From assembly GCA_006384855.1 (NCBI GenBank), contig VCJN01003519.1, positions 34,221 through 98,220 on the forward strand: DNA of 64,000 nucleotides, in the 5' to 3' direction. Each line of letters begins with the position of its first letter. Within the stretch, counting starts at the first letter, position 1. The stretch is from Tetraselmis striata (taxonomy: Eukaryota; Chlorophyta; Chlorodendrophyceae; Chlorodendrales; Chlorodendraceae). The position numbers and the translations under genes are program-made. The notes beneath the pieces were generated by a model that did no database searches, had not been told where the DNA came from, and was given only the letters and a program-made list of their open reading frames with translations. Shown in pieces: positions 46,795 to 58,133 of the stretch.

Positions 46795-49578
46795 ACATGT
46801 ATATTGCCAATATGTTCTAAACTACTTAATGTGTTTTTTCTGTCTTTACGGGATAGCCCTAGCGCGGCGCCCGTAGCGCACGTGTGCGCGCACATGGTTG
46901 CGGGGGCCGGACAGGGCCACCACCTGCCACCATGGCGGACCGACCGGTCACTCTCCTTTGCTTTGGCACCCTCCATCGAGCGCACCACAGCAATGTCGCG
47001 GCAATTTTTGCCGTGCATGGTGCCGGTCTTCCGCCATCGCACCATGTACGGTGAGCGAAGCCTTTCGCACCCCCCCCCCTTTGGAAAAACCCATCAGGGA
47101 TTGTGTGGTTAATGGACGTGTGCCGCTTGCGACGTGCTAACTACTACTTGCGAACGAGCCGCTGATTACTCGCCCAACACGAAGAGAGGACGAAGCCGCA
47201 GCGCTTCCCCATTCAGTGGAACAAGGTCCAAGCCGTTGGATCAATGTCGACCAATAGTAACCCATGGCTGCCCCTCCCGTGTGGGCATGGCTCAATCCAA
47301 ACTGACCCTACTCCGCGTTGGTGTCGCGATGCGCTCCGATTGGCGCGCCTGCCGGCGCATACCCGCCGTGTAGTACAGATTCGAGTACCAAGTGAATGTA
47401 CACTGCCAATGGCCAAGCCAGCGCCCAGTGGCACATGGCTACTCCCACGCCGCGGCACTTCTACTATGCCGCGCACCGTGGATCATGACGCCGACGCGGA
47501 GAGGGCCATTACAGCGACACGGCGCTTTGCTCGCCCCCCTCGCGACATCCATCGCGCCAATTCATGTACCCCCCCCCCTTTATGAGACATCGCGTCCGTC
47601 GTAATCTCAGCAACGAGCAAGCCGCTGGTGCGAATGCAATGTTCTCACTTGGATTTCTAGAGGTGTACACGCTCCTTTTTTGGACGGGCGTGCCCCACCT
47701 TCTTTTCATCATGGGGTGTCAATGGGGAATGCTACTCCGGCCCGACTGGAGTTTATGGACGGTGAATTGGCTCGCTTCCTGACCGTTTTGGGCCTACGAG
47801 CGAGGCTACTACGCAAAATGGGTGTCCCCGCTATTATTGGTTCCTAAGCATGGAACAAACAAATGGAGGCTCGTCATAGACCATCGCCCCCCGAACCACT
47901 ATTGCGAGACGCGCGATCTTTCGTTCGAGACGCTTTCGCATTTGCGCAGCAATCGGGCGCGCCATGGGGACTACATGTTGCTGATAGACATGTCGTAGGA
48001 TGGGTCCTACGCGTATGGAATTGCCACTGAGGACAGGGACTTTTCTCTGTCGATTACCGCGGCACTACTCTGTAATGACTAGTTGGCCTTCCCATGGGCT
48101 GGTCTCTGTCCCCTTACTACTCCTGCCAATTCACCCACGTCCTCACTATGGCATTGCGTCGTAACCCGGCTGAAGCAGACAACACATCTATCCCACGGCG
48201 CCGATTTGGCCTGCGTATTTTGCCCTACATGGACGATTTCATGTTTCTAGCTTCTCGGACTCAGGCTGAGGCCATTTTGGCAACGCGACTACATCCAACG
48301 CCACCTCTCGGGATTTGGTATGTTGCGCAACCCCGAAAAGGGCGTCTCAGAGCCCACCCAGAAGCTCGTGCACTTGGGGTTAGTAATTGACACGTCGGGG
48401 TCGCCTACTCTTCATGCGTCCGCTGAGAAACTCGCTGGCATTGCTCGGGCGGCCAAACGCCTAATTCAATGAGCGAAACGCGATCGTCGGTGGTTGGCTG
48501 CTCGCGAGTTGGCCGCTCTCGCGGGCAATAAGTGCCAGTTTCTCTACTTGGCCATCGCCCCTGCCCGTTTCTACCTCCGTGAGCTGCATGATGTGCTCAA
48601 AACTCACGACTCTTGGTCCGGCCTCGTCAGCAAGCTCACCCGCCAGCTTGAACGTGATCTACAATGGTGGGTGGGCGTGTTGCCCACCCAACACAACGGC
48701 CGCCCGTTGTCCGCTTCGTCGAAACCGGTTACCTACGCGTCGACAGCTCATCGTACGGTTGGGGTGCCGTTCTGAACGAACACCATGACGCTCGAGGTTT
48801 TTGGTACGACGATGACCGCTCTGCGCACATTACCCTCAAAGCGCTCAAAGCCGTCCGTTTGGCTATTGAGTCCTTCCTCCCCATGCTCCGTAACCGTCAC
48901 ATCCGCTTGCACGAGGATATCCAAGCGCGCGGTTGTCGGCATCTTGACCAACCTCACCTCTCGCTCTCCGCGCCTCATGGCTGAGCTACGCATGACATGG
49001 TACCTCATGGACACGCACGGCATTATCCTTTCTGTGCGCTACATCCGTTCTCCGGCGAACATTTCAATATCTGGGTTGACCGCCTCAGTCGCGAGGTTGA
49101 CTGCGACGACTGGCAGTTCAACTCTCGTCGATTCGCCTCGCTCACTGCTATAAGTGGAGCGCCTGCACCATTGACCGCTTTGCGACGTCCGAAAACGCCC
49201 TCCTACCCCGCTACAATGCACGTTGACGCGACCCGCGGTGCGAGCGAGGCCGTCGACGCCCTGCGCCTCCGACGCTACATGGCGCTGCGAACGTATAGCT
49301 GGTGTAACCCTCCATGGAACCTCATCGGCGATCTTGTCTCCAAAATGGAGTCCAGCGGTGCCCCAGCCATCGTCATTGTTCCCTACTGGCCTAACAAAGC
49401 ATGGTATCATCTCCTTTCGGAGATGCGCTACTCCGATATGTGCTCATGCAAGCCGCGCCATGACCTCTTCATTCGTCATGGCCGTACTGGCGACCGCCTT
49501 TCCGTTGGTGCACCCCGCTGGCCTGTCGTCGCCTTCAACATTCCTGCCCGTGATCCCCCCACCCCTCCAACACACACA

Positions 49579-49658
<80 letters not shown>

Positions 49659-50052
49659 GGCAGTCGCGGGTGACACCGCATGTATGGAGCGGCGGATCAC
49701 TAATGCGCGGTGGATGCCACGCCCCAAGGCGGGCATCCTCTCGTCGGCAAACCAAACGTTCCTTGTGAAATGTTCTAAACTAGTTTATGTGTTTTCTCCA
49801 ACTGTACGGGATAGCTCTGGCGCGGCGTCCGTAGCGCGCGTGCGCGCGCGCATGATTGCGAGGGCCGAACTGGGCCACCACCTGCCACCACCGCGGAACG
49901 ACCGGTCACTCCCCTTTGCTATGGCACGCTCCATCGAGCGCACCACAGCCCGCCCAACCCCTGTGGATGTTTGCCTGCGTACTCCTAAATATCACGATCT
50001 GTAACCATACCTGGAATGTTTCGGCATACCAGACGTTCCTTGTGAAAAGCGC
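46795..50052 (+). mobile_element. PAT/DIRS-like (tyrosine-recombinase class) retroelement, broken
   Basis: A ~190-bp direct repeat occurs at 46795-46990 and 49766-49960 (shared ATGTTCTAAACTA, ACGGGATAGC, GGGCCACCACCTGCCACCA, TCCATCGAGCGCACCACAG). A second short repeat, ACGTTCCTTGTGAAA, occurs at about 49757 and again at about 50035. This A1 ... B1-A2 ... B2 order is the split-direct-repeat plan of PAT-like elements such as those of volvocine algae. Inside are reverse-transcriptase pieces (about 47640-48480, with LPYMDDFMFLAS), an RNase H-like piece (about 48670-48960, with DSSSYGWGAVL) and the region that usually follows it (about 49200-49560, with NPPWNLIGDL and IVVPYWPNKAWYHLL-like sequence). 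No recombinase or methylase is recognised. The element is clearly broken in several places and is a fossil of moderate age. Confidence 0.7.
49571..49657. repeat. CA/CG alternating purine-pyrimidine repeat
   Basis: About 87 bp of (CA)n with an internal (CG)n block, inside the 3' part of the PAT-like element. Such runs can adopt Z-DNA. Confidence 0.9.
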
Positions 50053-50141
50053 CATTGTATGGCTTGGAAGGTTCAGCGAAAGGGGAGGAAATGTCGGAGG
50101 AGGAGCCCGCAGGGCGGAGGCGAAAAACGGGAGGGCGCTGC

Positions 50142-52432
50142 CAAAGGCAGCGAGCTGAAAGATGGCAGACGAGCTGCTGGTGGCGGTCGTAAGTAGCTCC
50201 CCGGCCGGGAGCGCAAGGCTCGCGGGCGATGGGGCAGCCCGTACCAAAACCCGATGGTAACCGCTGGAAACCACTACAGACCGTACGGGTCGCACAAGGA
50301 CAGCTTTAATCCGTTAGGAAACCCCATAAACACGGTTAGATCATTTCAATCATCCATTCGAGTCTGATTTTGCCAGTTTGCACGCGGTTCGTTTACGATT
50401 GTGAGCGTAGGCAATCGGTAGGCGTGACGACGAGGCGAAGGCGGAAGATGTCTTGAGTTGTAGAAGGGGTCTCGAGCCAAGAGGTCATCGATCGAGGCGC
50501 AGGCGCATCAGACGCGGACGGGAGATGTTGACGCCGGCGTGACATAGGCCAGACGTGTCGCGGAATTAAGGCGCCGTCTCCCGACGGCGCCCCATAGCAT
50601 TATTGGCCGCGCGCCGTGGTGGCGTGCGGCACGAGCCGGAACAGCATGCCAGTAGAAGCAGGGGTAGAAGTGGCCAAGTTGGCGACGAGCGCCCAGCAAA
50701 GCAGCGGCACATGCACAAGTAGGACGAGTACAGCTGCTCGCACGAGCGCGCGAGCGCGCCGTGTACAACCATGTGAAGTGCTGGTGCGCTGTACCCGACG
50801 CGATGGTAACTATGTACATGTACTGGCGATGCACGTTACGAGGGGTGGACATGCAACAACGAGCGATGACAGCGATGTAATATTGTTGCCATCACCAGCG
50901 GTGATTGTTTCGCCCCCTTGCGCAAAGAGCGGCGGGGGAAACGCACTACGCTGAGGGGCGCGGGAACGTGGGACCCTATGTGGTCGTGTCGTACCGGCTC
51001 TTAGGTGTGTCGGGGTCGGTTGTCGGCAACGTCGCAGAAGACCCGCCGACTCAATAAGTAGCTGTCGCCGTGGGTCCTTCTTCGCGGAGAGCGATGAGCC
51101 GGCCGTCGCTGCTGCACCAGCGGCCGCTGCTGACCACCCCACAAAGCGCAGGCTTAAGATGATGCCGCGAATCGCACAAGTCGCGTTAGGTGGCGGAGCT
51201 GTTTCCCGGCGGGCAGCTCGTGTTGTCACATATGCGTTGCCGTGACGTTGGAAACGGGTTGGGCGGCGTAGCGGCCCTTGTAGCCTATGCCGGCGAGTGA
51301 CGATGCCAATGATGTTGGGGCGAGGGTGATGACGAGGCGGCCGCTGCTGCTGCACCAGCGACGGTCGCCGAAGTCCCAAACCCAGAGCTGGCCAGGGGTA
51401 GTTCCGTACACCACGAGATGCCATGCACGCCAGGTGGTGGAGCTACCCCCCGGCGGGCCGCTGCAGGTTGTCGTGGTCCTTGTGACGACGACGTTGCAGT
51501 TGGAGGCGTCGGCGACGCATCGGCACGAGCCGCACAAACGCCTCCCACTGCGACCACATCAAACGTTGCTGAAGCATGATTGGGGCGAGGGCAACGAGCC
51601 CTACTCTAAAAACACCGGCGCATGAGCGGCGCCATCCCCGTAACGGACCAACTACGCAAGTAGTTCCGGAAAACCACATTATGTAATGACCGTTGATGCC
51701 ACGACGCCCTCCTGCGAGGACACGCGGACCGGGTTGCAGTGTCTTGCGGGACAACAAGTGGTCGCCCCGACGACATGGGCGTCCTCCTTCGCCCGCGCCG
51801 ATTTGTTGCGGTGGGCGTAGTTGTCGTTGTTGACGACCGTGACGAGCAGCGGCCATGGTGCCGAGCGCGTCCACCTCACCTAAACCTCGAGAGTTGAGTA
51901 CTGCGAGATGGCGCTCCATTGCGAGGGCCCCCAAGGCCTGTACTGCAACTCGACTTCGGGTGTTGAGGTTTAAACCCCCCCAACGGGGACCTCCCAGCTC
52001 CAATTCCTTGCCGTGCGTATCGCTACCCGAAAACGTCCCAGCTGCAAAGCCAAGGCAAAAATCGGAAAACGACCTCGGGCGCACGAGTAGGGAAAACCAC
52101 ACTACCGAGGGCGGGGCTGTCTGTCGCTGCTTGATGTTGTAACGCATGTGCGCGGCACGACGACTCACTCGGTGCGGATTTGTTCAGCCTCAGTGACCCT
52201 CGCGCGCACAAGTACGCAAAGCCGCTGCCGAACGAAGGCAGCGAGATGGAAGATGGCAGACGAGCTGCTTGTGGCTGTCCTAAGTAGCTCCCCGGCCGGG
52301 AGCGCAGGGCTCGCGGGCGATGGGGCAGCCCGTGCCAAAACCCGATGGTAACCGCTTGAAACCACTACAGACCGGGTCGCACTAGGACAGCTTTAATCCG
52401 TTAGGAAACCCCATAAACACGTTCAGATCAAA
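50142..52432 (-). mobile_element. Short non-autonomous LTR-type element, copy B (fossil)
   Basis: Inverse-orientation relative of copy A. Direct terminal repeats lie at 50142-50352 and 52231-52432 (minus-strand sense: ATGGGGTTTCCTAACGG, ATCGGGTTTTGG, CTCCCGGCCGGGGAGCTAC). The interior matches copy A throughout, including the GGCGCCGTC ... GACGGCGCC hairpin at 50572-50592. Longest open frame is 52168-51443 (-), without a known domain. It abuts the PAT-like element on its left. The terminal repeats differ enough to indicate an old insertion. Confidence 0.7.
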
Positions 52433-52854
52433 ATTAAAAAGTGCCCGCGCCAGCCCAGCGCGCGCGCCAGCACATCGCCAGCACAGCGCGCGCGCCGTCG
52501 CGCCGCCCCCGCTGCGCAGGCTGGCTGATGCTGCTGCTGGCGGCGCGGCGGCGCGGCCGCCCGCGCCTGATGTTCACCTACCGGGCACCCGTACGACAGT
52601 AAAGCAGGTAGGTATAGCATCAAGGGGGGCGGTGATGAGGGTGTCGCTCGTTCTCCAGCATTATCGTCGTCAGATGCACAGCAACTGCCCGTGAAGCAGC
52701 CGTAGCCGCCACGCTAGCGTTCGCCCTCCGCTACCCCACGGATAATATACCATCGCGACCAGGCAATCGTCGACACCTCCGCTCTCGCGCCAGTGTTCGC
52801 GTCAGAGGCGTGCTTCTATCTGGTGCCGACGTACCGGAGCTGTGGGCTGTCGTC

Positions 52855-54154
52855 ATGAGGATGGCCGGTGTCGTGCGAAGTACTGTCGGAGCTGGCCGCC
52901 GCTCACCGACGGCAACGCCTTCCCGGGCGCCACGACTCAGGGCGAACGCGGGAAGCAAAGCAGGCCGCTGGTTGCGCTGTGGGGCGAGCAAAGCGGATGG
53001 CGGCTTCGACGCTGCGGGAGTGCTGGGGAAAGGTGTGTTGGCCTCAAAGCCGCCTCCGACCCTAGAGCAGAGCCGCGGTTATCACGGCAGTGAGTTTCAG
53101 GGCAGTGCGTATCCGAATGCACTTTTGCGTATTTGTATCTCAAAGCTCATAACAAGTGTGTACGCATGATCTGGGTCTGCTTTTTTTCACCTCCCCCGTC
53201 TTCCGGCCCTTGTGCACCACCGCCTGTCATCTTGCGTGGATATGGGCAGATGTAAGACGAGGTGGCGGATGCACCCATCACATGTCAAGCGGGCATTGTT
53301 GACCGCCTCTGCTTGGGGCGGCACAACGCGCGTTTCAGCATATGTGTCTGCTGTGCTGAAGCCATGCGGCAGGAGGTAGCTCCCGACAGCGCGAGCTCGC
53401 AAGCCGCAGCCTATCTCCGAGAGCTGGGCATCACGAACCGGGCAGAGCTGTCGCAGATCGTCGACATCACCATGAACCCCAACTCCCTCTTCCGCGTCAG
53501 CCTGCCAGGTCCGAGATCGGACAGCCGAGGCGCACCAAACAGACTGGTACGCAGCACGGGCGCATACCTGGCCGGCTGGAGCTGCGTTGCCACTCAGCAG
53601 ATGGGCTTTCAATGTGATGTGGATTGGTCATGTTGACCGCCAAGCCGACGGGTTTACAGCAGTTCCGCGGCGGTCCGTGGTAGCTAGATGTCATCGGATG
53701 CAGGGGTTGCGTAATCTCCGCTGACTGAGTTCAAACTGCATGATTAGGCGCGCAAACTTAGCGTGGATGAGGACATAAAGCCAGTCATCCAGCTTCTCCG
53801 GGACAATGAGCTCAGCAACGAGCAGATCTGCAAGGTGCGCTTGAGGGCGCAGCTGCACTCATGTTGTCTACACACGACTTGGCCAATGTGAACAGCAGCT
53901 CTCCCTCGTTTCCCTGACAGATCCTACAGGAGCACCCCCCGATTCTCAACTATGGCGTGGAGCGCCTGCAGCAGCTGTTCTCATACTTGGAGGATGAGGT
54001 GGGCGTTCCTAAGCCAGCAGGTCGGATCCTGGTCAAACGCCCGTGTCTCTCCGGACTCAAGGCGGACGAGAACCTGGCGAAGATTGTCGGGTACTTCCGT
54101 GCGCAGGACTACGACACAGCAAAGATAATCCAGCTGCTCGAGACCAGCGTATAG
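52855..54154 (+). CDS. mTERF-family protein, probably organellar
   Basis: Secure exons are one ending at 53495, then 53748-53834 and 53921-54154. The protein reads YLRELGITNRAELSQIV, SVDEDIKPVIQLLRDNELS, ILQEHPPILNYGVERL, LFSYLEDEVGVPK, ILVKRPCLSGLKA and IVGYFRAQDYDTAKIIQLL. These are mTERF repeats (paired helices ending in a Pro-containing turn). mTERF proteins bind nucleic acid in plastids or mitochondria and affect transcription, splicing or ribosome assembly. A likely first exon is 52855-53031: MRMAGVVRSTVGAGRRSPTA and more Arg/Ser/Ala-rich sequence, typical of a transit peptide, joined in frame to an exon starting about 53362. That acceptor (AAG) is weak, so the 5' end is tentative. The protein is short for the family (few repeats). 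It converges on the FKBP gene. Confidence 0.72.
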
Positions 54155-54456
54155 GGTCTGCACGACCCTTGCACCCCCGGCAACTCACACCCCTCGGACA
54201 TATAGCGTCCGTGCACATCGGACTCAACCCAGCCTCTGCGGAGTGGACATCCGCGGTGCAGCGTCGGACTCACATGCCAGGTGCATCGTGCATACGCGGA
54301 GCGCCTGGATGCCGCAAATACAGGGCCATATCGTTAAGTCAGTACATCTTACTCGTTTGCACATGTCAGTAGAACTCTCTATCCCCGTCAACTTCCCGAC
54401 ACCGGTGCACGCCACACTGGGTGGACACAATTGCTGGTGACTCAGTACTGAAGTAT

Positions 54457-54470
54457 TGTAATAATTTACA
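54457..54470. terminator. Palindromic TGTAA...TTACA block between convergent genes
   Basis: TGTAATAATTTACA carries TGTAA on both strands, 303 bases after the mTERF stop and 138 bases after the FKBP stop. It is well placed to serve as poly(A) signal for both transcripts. Confidence 0.55.
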
Positions 54471-54607
54471 GATATGACCAGTTCAGCATTGCCTGCCTTG
54501 GTCTTGCCATTGGGACTCCAGAGGGGCATGGCTGAAGTGATACGGTGAAGTGGCTTATTGGCAGTCATCTGGTACGCTGAGCCTCGATTGTGTCAGCTCT
54601 GCATCCC

Positions 54608-56027
54608 CTACCCCTCAATCAGCTTCACACGCGATCCGTAAGGGGACGTTTTGATGCTCAGGAGCTCTACGTCAATGTCCAGTGTAGAGCCCGGGGGGAT
54701 CTCGCCGATCTGCCTGTCCCCATATCCATATTCTGGCGGTACTTTCAGCTTCCTCTGTCCCCCAACTCGCATGCCCCTGACGCCCTGCACACAACGCCAC
54801 ACGCGGTTTCATGCACATATTTATAATATAAGAACGATGCTGCAGGGTATTGCAGGAAATAATTGACGCACTGAAAGCACGACAGAATCTTAGGAGTCCG
54901 AGCAAAAGCTGGTGAGCGGGTGGAATCCCACCAGGTCGAGGCCCTCCAAGGTGCCGCCATTGCCTTTTGCACCGACATCAAATCCCATGGGAGTGCCTCC
55001 TGTGACGCCCATCCCTTGCCTGCGGGACAGAGAACAGTCATGCACCCGCTCCTACAAGTGATTGATGGTTTGATGGGATGCGAGTACGTGGCGTCAGTAT
55101 CCGGGTTAAGCATGGAGAAACACCCCACCTGCTTGTCATGAACGTGATGCCTCTCCTACAGGAAACGAGGAGAGAAGAGCGTCAGGCAGCGGCCCCATCA
55201 TAGGTTAACCTCCATATTTTCATACATGCATACGTGCATCACCATCTAGTGATATGCCACACAGCGCAGTACACACTCTACATTCGCACCATTTGCAGTC
55301 GTAGTGAATCGCAACGCGAGAACCCTGCTGCGCCACAAGACCATCACCAACTTTCACATCGTAGTATCTGCACAGGCACGCGCGCAGTAGCTGAGGCTTG
55401 AGGTCATTTCGATAAAACGCCAGTGCTTGACCAAGTTAGCAAGCACGTAACCAGCCTGAGGCTCTGTGACGGCTTACTTGATTCCGCTGGGCAGTTCCTT
55501 GAATTGTGAGTCGGGGATTTTCCGGAGGCGGGGTGGCTTGAGGTCCTATGTGCGCAACACCCCCCACACAAGTGTCATGAGGCGCCAAGGCCAGCTGTGC
55601 AGTTCAACAAACAAGTGCCGTTAGATATTATAATACTAGACATGCATATAGTCGCTATTATGCGGTATTGAATGCAGATGACGACCCACCTTCTTGAAGC
55701 CAAGTGCTTGAGCGTCATCAGCTTTCAGGACATTTCCAACTGCACAAACCGAGGGCCACGCGCCCTGGCGTGAACAACTTCAAAGACAAGAAGGTCCCGA
55801 GGGCAGCGCACCGTTCCCGACCGGAGCATTCCATGGAGAGAGGGAATGCATACGAGTCGCTGTCGGCTCTAACCTGCAGCGCTTGCAGCAACCCCAAGCA
55901 CAGCCCTCCTCGAGTTGAGCTCGGGCTGCCCCGCGTCTGTTCCACGGGCCACACGGCGACAACCTGTGTCGTCAGCGATAAGCGACGCCGCGGGGAGTCG
56001 CGTCTTGTACAGGGGACAACGATGCAT
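54608..56027 (-). CDS. FKBP-type peptidyl-prolyl isomerase, thylakoid lumen type
   Basis: Seven exons join in frame (213 residues), 5' to 3': 56027-55874, 55739-55690, 55545-55478, 55367-55290, 55155-55129, 55019-54932, 54784-54608. The N-terminus has SRRAVLGVAASAA, a twin-arginine lumen signal behind a transit-like region. The FKBP domain follows: LPSGIKYYDVKVGDG, GSRVAIHYDCKW, RGITFMTSR (on a 27-base exon), GGTPMGFDVG, GTLEGLDLGVRGMRVGGQRK, VPPEYGYGD and STLDIDVELLSI. This matches plant lumenal FKBPs, which isomerise X-Pro bonds or chaperone photosystem assembly. The FD..F aromatic core is only partly kept, as in many lumenal members. A start at 56072 is possible. Downstream, the TGTAA at 54466-54470 (minus) is the likely poly(A) signal. 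Confidence 0.88.
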
Positions 56028-57962
56028 GACGGCAGCTGGCGGCAATGGGTTGGCGCGGGAATACTGCGCCAACCTTCGCGGCTTGAGGCAGCTCGAATAG
56101 GCTGTCGCGCAGAGGCCCCGCCTCGCGATGTCACGGCTCGCCTCCGCGCGATCGACAAGCCGAGGATTGGCTGAGAAACGCAGTGCATTGTGGATTGGGG
56201 CATCTTCTCTCCGCAGGTGTTATCGATCCAGGCTTGTGAACGGGAGGTTGGTAGTAGCAGTACTAGCGACGGAAAGGAATTCTCAATGCTGAACACGCCC
56301 ATCAACAAGGAGAGGACCGTGGGGGCAGGATGGGGGCGGCAGGATGGTGCTGCTGGCCCCTCCGCGCTGCAAGTCTCTGCCCGCGTCAGCCCGAAGTGAG
56401 GTTCATACGATCCAACGTGGCGCCAGCGTGGCGCCAGCATGGCGATATGGTACGTCTTTGTTTTTTGCTAGTGTTAACTACTACTAGACCACGGTTACGT
56501 TTGTTGCACCAGTGCGCGCTACAGAGTTATACCTTGCCCCTGGTTATATATGTTCACATACACAGCTGTTATATATATATACACAGACAGAAATATGCAT
56601 ACATCCTACCATATTAACAACAAGGTGAGTGTGTGTTTGTCTGTGTGTGTGTGTGTGTGTGTTTCTGTCTGTCGGTCGGTCGGTCTATCTGTCTGCCTGT
56701 CTGTTGCCGACTTCCGTAACGGTTTTGCATAGATCAATAGATAGATCCGAATTTTTCCGTTGTAGCTTCCGTGATAATTCCGCGCAGACCAAAATAACCG
56801 TCGTCGCGCTTACCAGTACATGCCGCTTTCTCTATTCGTACCGGTACGCGTACCGTCGGCCGGCCGCCCAGCCGCCCGGCTGCCGCCGCTCGGGCCGGTC
56901 GTCGCCGGTCGTCAGGTCATCCGGCGTGGACCGGACCCGGACCCGGACGCCGTCGTTCGTCCGTCGCCGGACGCCGGACGACCGTCGCCCGTCCGCCTCG
57001 TCGCCCGTCCGTCGACGGACGCCGGGCCCCGGGTTGGCGGGTCAGCGGACGCTGGGATGTACTATGTAGCTTCTACTACGATTGATCCTTGCGGCTCTCT
57101 AGATTCCAAACTCTTGCAACGGGTCTACTTGTATATTCATATATACATATCATCCATATATATGCATTTAACTCTTCACATATATACACCAGTGCATGAG
57201 GTATGTATAGTCGTCCTTCTGCAACTCGCCTCCATCTCATACGCGTAGTCTTTGTTTGTTGCTCGCGCGTGTTGATTGACAGCAATATCCATCCTAACGA
57301 TAACGCGCTGGCGGGGGCGGTACGGTATGTATGTCAAGACCCATGCAGACATACGGCCCATGTGTACATGGCGCGGTCCATGTGGACATGGGTCAATGGA
57401 GTTCGCTGGAAACGGTCCATGACTTGTGCACACGTGCCGTTGGCTGACCCATGTACTCATGGACTGCCTTCGACAAATGCACATGTACACAAGGACCGGC
57501 CCATGTGCACATGGAGCGCGGTCCTTGCCACGTCGCGACCACCCTAGAACGTGTACCCGTGGCACGTCGTGCGTGGCAGTATTCGACCAGACGGTTTGCT
57601 CGTTCACCCACGGCAGTCGAGTCGGCCACAAGTCGGGTGCGGAATCGCGACCAGTGACGGGGTAGGAAATTGAATCGGTTAGCCATGCGCCGAGGCGCCG
57701 AGCAGTCGGCGCCAAGATATGGAGGGTACCATACCGCGAGGGCACGCAAAGGGGGGCCGCTGGTATCATGACCAACCCGCGTAAGTAGCAGGCGCGGTCG
57801 GAATGGGGGGCTTGAGTGATGAGAGAAGAGAGAGGCACCATGTATGTCTTAGCGCTCGCCTTTCGAAAATGCGATTTGAAGTCGGCAGATGTAAAAATAC
57901 CGGCATATACCGCTATTCGCATCTAGGAAGACGTTTACGCATCCAAGAAGACATGTGATCAC
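56028..57962. other. Intergenic stretch with simple repeats and palindromes
   Basis: No gene seen. A GT repeat lies at 56630-56664, GGTC steps follow, and a CCGGACGC/CGTCGCCC-rich block covers 56915-57055. A palindrome cluster lies at 57358-57514. Confidence 0.45.
57358..57514. repeat. Cluster of four CCATGT-N2-ACATGG palindromes
   Basis: CCATGTGTACATGG (57358), CCATGTGGACATGG (57378), CCATGTACTCATGG (57449) and CCATGTGCACATGG (57501), with extra half-sites GGTCCATG. No coding sense is seen. Confidence 0.8.
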
Positions 57963-58133
57963 TAGCCCTTCCGCAATGTCGCGCCCAAGTCGCAGCGCAT
58001 CGGGATACGCGAGGCGGCGGCTGTGGTGGTAGATGGCGTCGTGCAACGATCCGCCAGGCACGTACTCGTAGATGATGCACACATTTGGCGGCCCCATGGA
58101 CGCGCCGTACATCCGCACGATGCGATCGCAGCC
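57963..58133 (-). pseudogene. Orphan exon of a TKL-type protein kinase
   Basis: A 57-codon exon with good borders (CAG at 58134-58136, GT at 57961-57962) encodes DRIVRMYGASMGPP, CIIYEYVPGGSLHDAIY and LAYPDALRLGRDIAEGL. This is the hinge and following helix of a Raf-like/TKL kinase. No Gly loop, VAVK lysine, HRD or DFG exon is visible on either side, so it is probably a stray fragment or part of a badly eroded gene. Confidence 0.6.

Noticed and set aside
57176-57922. 248-codon minus-strand frame
   Set aside because: Runs through the palindrome cluster and shows no domain; the real kinase exon beside it is in another frame.
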